Shown here: piece by piece, positions 60,986 to 64,000 of the stretch
How the letters are laid out: each line of letters starts with the position of its first letter
Numbering within the stretch: the first letter of the stretch is position 1
From: Polyangiaceae bacterium
GTDB lineage: Bacteria; Myxococcota_A; Polyangia; Polyangiales; Polyangiaceae
DNA: 64,000 bases
Direction of reading: 5' to 3'
Assembly (NCBI GenBank): GCA_029266615.1
Contig: JAQSWN010000016.1
Span: forward strand, 1 to 64,000
The notes under the pieces: generated by a model
Seen by the model: the letters and a program-made list of their open reading frames with translations, nothing else
What the model was told of the DNA's origin: nothing
Databases searched by the model: none
Made by a program: the position numbers and the translations under genes

Positions 60986-62050
60986 ATGGTGCTCGAGCCG
61001 GCCGAGGCAGGCGCGCGCCGCGTCGGCGGCTTGCCCCTCGCGCTGCGTCTGAGCCTGGACGCCCAAGCGGCGGGCGCGGGCTGTATCGTCATCTCGGAGC
61101 CCGCCCCGGGGCTGCGCTCGCTCCTGGCAGACGCGCGGCTGCGCATTCCGGTCGCGTCGTCGGTGCCGCCCGGCTCGCCGCGCTTGGTCGCAAAGGCGAA
61201 CTTGCTCGCCCACCGCGGCACGCTCCGGGAGCTCGCGCAGGGCTTGCCCCGCGGCGCCGCGATCCAGGTCGCGACGGCGTCCAAGCCGCCCAACGTGCCG
61301 TACGCTTTCGCGCCCCTTCTCGTCACGTCGGACGAATCCGCGGCCGCGGCGGAGCGGGCGCTGTTTCATTCGTTGCGCAAGCCGCAAGACGGTTGGACGT
61401 CGCGTCACCTCAATCGCTACATCTCGCTCTTCCTGTCGCGACTCTTGGTCAAGACCCCGCTGCGTCCCAACCAGGTATCGGTGGCAATATTGGGGATCGG
61501 GGTCGCCGGTGCGATCACGGCCGCGCAGGGCAGCTACGGCTCGCTCGCGCTCGGCGCGTTCCTCTTTCAAGCCCAGAGCGTGTTGGACGGCTGCGACGGC
61601 GAGATGAGCCGCGTCTCCCACCGTGGCTCCCGCCTCGGAGAGTGGTTGGACACGATTGGTGACGACCTCACTAATTACGGTTTTTTCGGGGGCGCGGGCA
61701 TCGGTCTGTATCGCGCCACCGGCCAGACGCTCTACCTCGCCGCAGGAGGAATTTGCGTCGCGTGCGGCGTGCTCGCGAGCGGCTTGGAGTACCGCTACTT
61801 GATCAAAATCGGCTCCGGGGACTTGCTGAAGTATCCGCTGAGCCAGGCCAGCAGTGGGGGCGGTAAGCTCGCTTTCCTGGCTCCGCTGTTCAAGCGAGAC
61901 ACCTTCGTGCTCCTCACGCTCGTCGCGGCGCTCCTCGGCGCGCTCGGCCCGATGCTGTGCGTCTTCTCGCTCGCCGCGATCGGCATCCTCTTTTCGGTGC
62001 TGAAAACGGAGCTCCGGCTCGCCCGCGAGGCGCGCGCACAGGCGGGGTGA
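60986..62050 (+). CDS. CDP-alcohol phosphatidyltransferase with nucleotidyltransferase-like N-terminus
   Basis: A 354-residue membrane protein. The CDP-alcohol phosphotransferase motif DG-x2-SR-x8-G-x3-D-x3-D is complete with D204, G205, R209, G218, D222 and D226 (Ser replaces the usual Ala). About six transmembrane helices follow or surround it. The N-terminal ~135 residues ([40 protein letters not shown]) resemble a reduced nucleotidyltransferase domain, as in inositol-phosphate cytidylyltransferase/DIPPS fusions. It probably makes a phospholipid or a di-inositol-phosphate-type solute. The substrate alcohol cannot be told from the sequence. Confidence 0.85.
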   Translation: MVLEPAEAGARRVGGLPLALRLSLDAQAAGAGCIVISEPAPGLRSLLADARLRIPVASSVPPGSPRLVAKANLLAHRGTLRELAQGLPRGAAIQVATASKPPNVPYAFAPLLVTSDESAAAAERALFHSLRKPQDGWTSRHLNRYISLFLSRLLVKTPLRPNQVSVAILGIGVAGAITAAQGSYGSLALGAFLFQAQSVLDGCDGEMSRVSHRGSRLGEWLDTIGDDLTNYGFFGGAGIGLYRATGQTLYLAAGGICVACGVLASGLEYRYLIKIGSGDLLKYPLSQASSGGGKLAFLAPLFKRDTFVLLTLVAALLGALGPMLCVFSLAAIGILFSVLKTELRLAREARAQAG

Positions 62051-62054
62051 TTGA

Positions 62055-63484
62055 GTGCGCCTGGGGCTAGCCGCGCCGTGCTTGCTAGCGCTCCTGGGAG
62101 CGAGCCGGGCTGCGTTCGCGACCTTGCCTGCGGAGGGACACTCGATCGTCACCAACGACTACGGCATCGACCTCTATCAGGGCGCGGTGTTGTCCGCGAA
62201 CCGTGTCACCGGCTTGGGCGGCGCGTTCGTGGCCATCGCGGACGGCACGGAAGGCCAGGCCATCAACCCTGCGGCCACCGCGGCCCGCACCCCCTACTCT
62301 TATGGGCACTTCGATTACGACATGGGCGTCGGCGTCACGTTCCCATCCGGCATCAAGAATACGGATTTCTGGAACTCCGGAAATCGCACCGAGCTGCCCC
62401 AGACCGAAGGCCTCAATTTCCTGTTCTTGAACTTGGCGCTTCAGCTGCAGTTCGGGCGCTGGGGCTTCGGTCTCTCTACGGACTTCCAGCAGTATTCTCT
62501 GAGCCGCGGCGTGGATCCCGCCGGGGGCGCGGAGAAGGATCGCCTGCTCGGCCGCATTGCGATCGGCAACTTGCAGGTGGCGCACTCTTTTTGGAAGGGT
62601 CAGCTGCTGCTCGGCGTCGGTCTGCGCACGACCGGCCTTTCCGTCACCAAACAGGACGGTACCCTGCTCGGTAGCCAAGAGCTGTTCTCGACGGTCGGCA
62701 CCGGCTTCGTCACCGGCTTCATCTGGCGCCCGACGGATTGGCAGATCCGCGTCGGCGGAGCTTACCGAGCCGGCTTCGATACCCGGGCGTCTCCGGAAAG
62801 CACGTTCGTTCTCTACGAAGACGACTTCAACAATCGGCTGTATTTGCCTTCGCGCGTGACGCTCCCTTGGGACGCGAATCTCGGGTTCGCCGCGCAGCTC
62901 GGCCCTCGTCCGCTGAACCCACGCTGGGTGGACCCCTCGAGCGTGCTGGAGCCGATGCGACGCTACCTCGGTTGGCGTGCCCACGAGCGCGAGCGCCGCC
63001 TGCGGAACGCCGAAGTCGCAGCGTCGCCATTCGAAACGGAGCGCGAACGTCGCCGAAGACTACGCAAGCTGCGCGCGGAGCTGCGCGCGGAGGAAGACCT
63101 CGACGACACCGAGCGAGCCCGAGTAGAAAAGGACTTGGTCCGGCGCCTGCGCGAGCGGTACCACGCGCAGGCGCGCTTTTTCGTGCTCGTCACCACCTCA
63201 CTCATGATCTCCGGCACCGTAGACAACGCCGTGGGCATCGAATCGATGCTGGACCGTACCGTGCAGCGCTCCGGATCCGCGGCGGAACATATCTCGAGCC
63301 TTCCCGCTTCGAGAGCAACGAGAAGGGCTCACGCTTGCACGCGACGTTCGGCTTCGATCAAAAGGTGTTCGCTTGGGACGTGTTCGGTGCGTGGCCTCCC
63401 GACGCGGAGTGGCGAGTGGGCGGCTCCATCGACGCGAGCCGGAGCTACCTCGCTTGGGGTATCTCGGTGGGGATGTGGCATTGA
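62055..63484 (+). CDS. FadL-like outer-membrane protein with coiled insert and apparent frameshift
   Basis: The GTG at 62055 gives a signal peptide (LAAPCLLALLGASRAAFA) and a FadL/UPF0164-like opening NRVTGLGGAFVAIADGTEGQ then INPAATAARTPYSY. Beta strands continue to about residue 290, then a highly charged Arg/Glu helical stretch (about 310-360), then VTTSLMISGTVDNAVGIESM. The expected end (IRGGTYLEPSRFESNEKG to YLAWGISVGMWH) is in the +1 frame, reached by adding one base at 63271-63275 (ccggatcc). The spanned length is 1430 nt, one short of a multiple of three. Its end overlaps the next start (TTGA). Probably an outer-membrane channel or transporter; the substrate is unknown. Confidence 0.62.
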
Positions 63485-64000
63485 AGCGCGCGCTCTGGTT
63501 GGCCTTGGCGCTGTGCGCCTGCTCCAAGCCGGAAGAGAAGCCGCGCCGAACGGAGCCTTGGCCGGCGCAGTCGAGCGCAGGCAGCGCGACCGCGGTGTCG
63601 AAAGCGCCGCGCCGCTTCCGGTTCGCGAAGGACAGCACCGTGCGCTTCAGCGTGCCGGGCAAGAAGGGCAAGGTGTCGGGCCGGTTCGCGATCGCGCAAG
63701 GCAGCTTGGAGCTGGATCCTCGAGAGCCGAAGAACACGCGCGCAACGTTGGACGTAGACCTCACGACCCTCACCATCGACACCGACGTCCCCGCCGGGCT
63801 AGACCTGGGAGGGGCGGCCGCGGCGGTTGGTCTGCAATGGCTCGAGTTGGGCGCGGAGGTGCCGGCGGAACGACGCGAGCAATTCAAGCTCGCCCGGTTC
63901 GAGCTCGCCGATGTCGAGTCGACGAACGTTTCGGACGCGAGCGCGCGGCGGCGGAGCGGCGTCACGCGGGTTACGGTGGTGGGAACCCTGCAGGTGCACG
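63481..64000 (+). CDS. YceI-like lipoprotein (3' end beyond window)
   Basis: Starting at TTG 63481, which overlaps the preceding TGA stop, the protein opens with a lipoprotein signal (RALWLALALCACSKPEEK), a linker, and a YceI-like domain: FRFAKDSTVRFSVPGKKGKV, SGRFAIAQGSLELDPREPKN and TLDVDLTTLTIDTDVPAG. YceI proteins are lipocalin-like beta-barrels that bind polyisoprenoids or similar lipids in the periplasm. The frame is open to the window end (173 codons). Linked to the FadL-like protein by overlap, so they may work on the same lipid. Confidence 0.8.
   Translation, partial: MKRALWLALALCACSKPEEKPRRTEPWPAQSSAGSATAVSKAPRRFRFAKDSTVRFSVPGKKGKVSGRFAIAQGSLELDPREPKNTRATLDVDLTTLTIDTDVPAGLDLGGAAAAVGLQWLELGAEVPAERREQFKLARFELADVESTNVSDASARRRSGVTRVTVVGTLQVH

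Noticed and set aside
1-64000. CRISPR arrays, insertion sequences, prophage or rRNA genes
   Set aside because: No regularly spaced repeats, no transposase, integrase, phage structural genes or rRNA sequence was seen.

Overview
The window is GC-rich bacterial chromosome (by eye about two thirds G+C) with no insertion sequence, prophage, CRISPR array or rRNA. Several features point to a large-genome Myxococcota of the Polyangiales/Sorangium type: paired DUF1592/DUF1552 secreted proteins, Roadblock/LC7 and DUF4388 (PATAN) proteins, PEGA/TPR proteins with Ala/Pro/Lys-rich stretches, a 2474-residue repeat protein, many lipoproteins, and frequent GTG/TTG starts with 4-nt gene overlaps. The assignment rests on gene content only.

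Layout. 0-4 kb: a LysR regulator cut by the window edge, a divergent rhodanese, a YebC/PmpR regulator, a small membrane protein and a GT39-like membrane glycosyltransferase. 4-9.2 kb: a nitrate-type ABC importer operon (barrel protein, NrtA-like binding protein, permease, two ATPases). 9.8-11 kb: a Roadblock/PATAN pair. 11.3-12.8 kb: an ammonium transporter followed by back-to-back perfect hairpins and a diverged direct repeat. 13.7-23.1 kb: a five-gene minus-strand operon of circularly permuted ATP-grasp, alpha-E, DUF2126 and transglutaminase proteins, the best candidate here for an uncharacterised biochemical system. 23.6-26.7 kb: a DUF1552 -> DUF1592 pair. 27-31 kb: small accessory genes including two cytochrome P460-like lipoproteins, ArsR/SRPBCC, TfoX-like and homocysteine methyltransferase genes. 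31.4-35.4 kb: an assimilatory nitrate reductase operon (catalytic subunit, FAD/[2Fe-2S] electron-transfer subunit, MarR). 35.6 kb: tRNA-Leu(GAG). 36-38.6 kb: SnoaL-like, hypothetical and ThDP-enzyme genes. 38.9-43.9 kb: a His-rich protein, a TonB-dependent receptor carrying its own TonB_C-like domain, and two lipoproteins, probably one uptake operon. 43.9-47.1 kb: a second DUF1592/DUF1552 pair with the gene order reversed. 47.3-58.3 kb: a hybrid histidine kinase, then a chain of a giant TPR protein, a frameshifted lipoprotein and a large lipoprotein. 58.5-64 kb: a PEGA/TPR protein, threonine synthase, a CDP-alcohol phosphatidyltransferase, a frameshifted FadL-like outer membrane protein and a YceI-like lipoprotein cut by the window edge.

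How the genes work together. Inorganic nitrogen acquisition recurs: nitrate import, ammonium import and nitrate reduction sit within 31 kb, although nitrite reductase is not in view. The second theme is envelope export: more than a dozen products carry Sec, Tat or lipoprotein signals. Two genes (near 50.74 kb and 63.27 kb) change reading frame once, each consistent with one missing base in a G/C run, so sequencing error and true mutation both remain possible.
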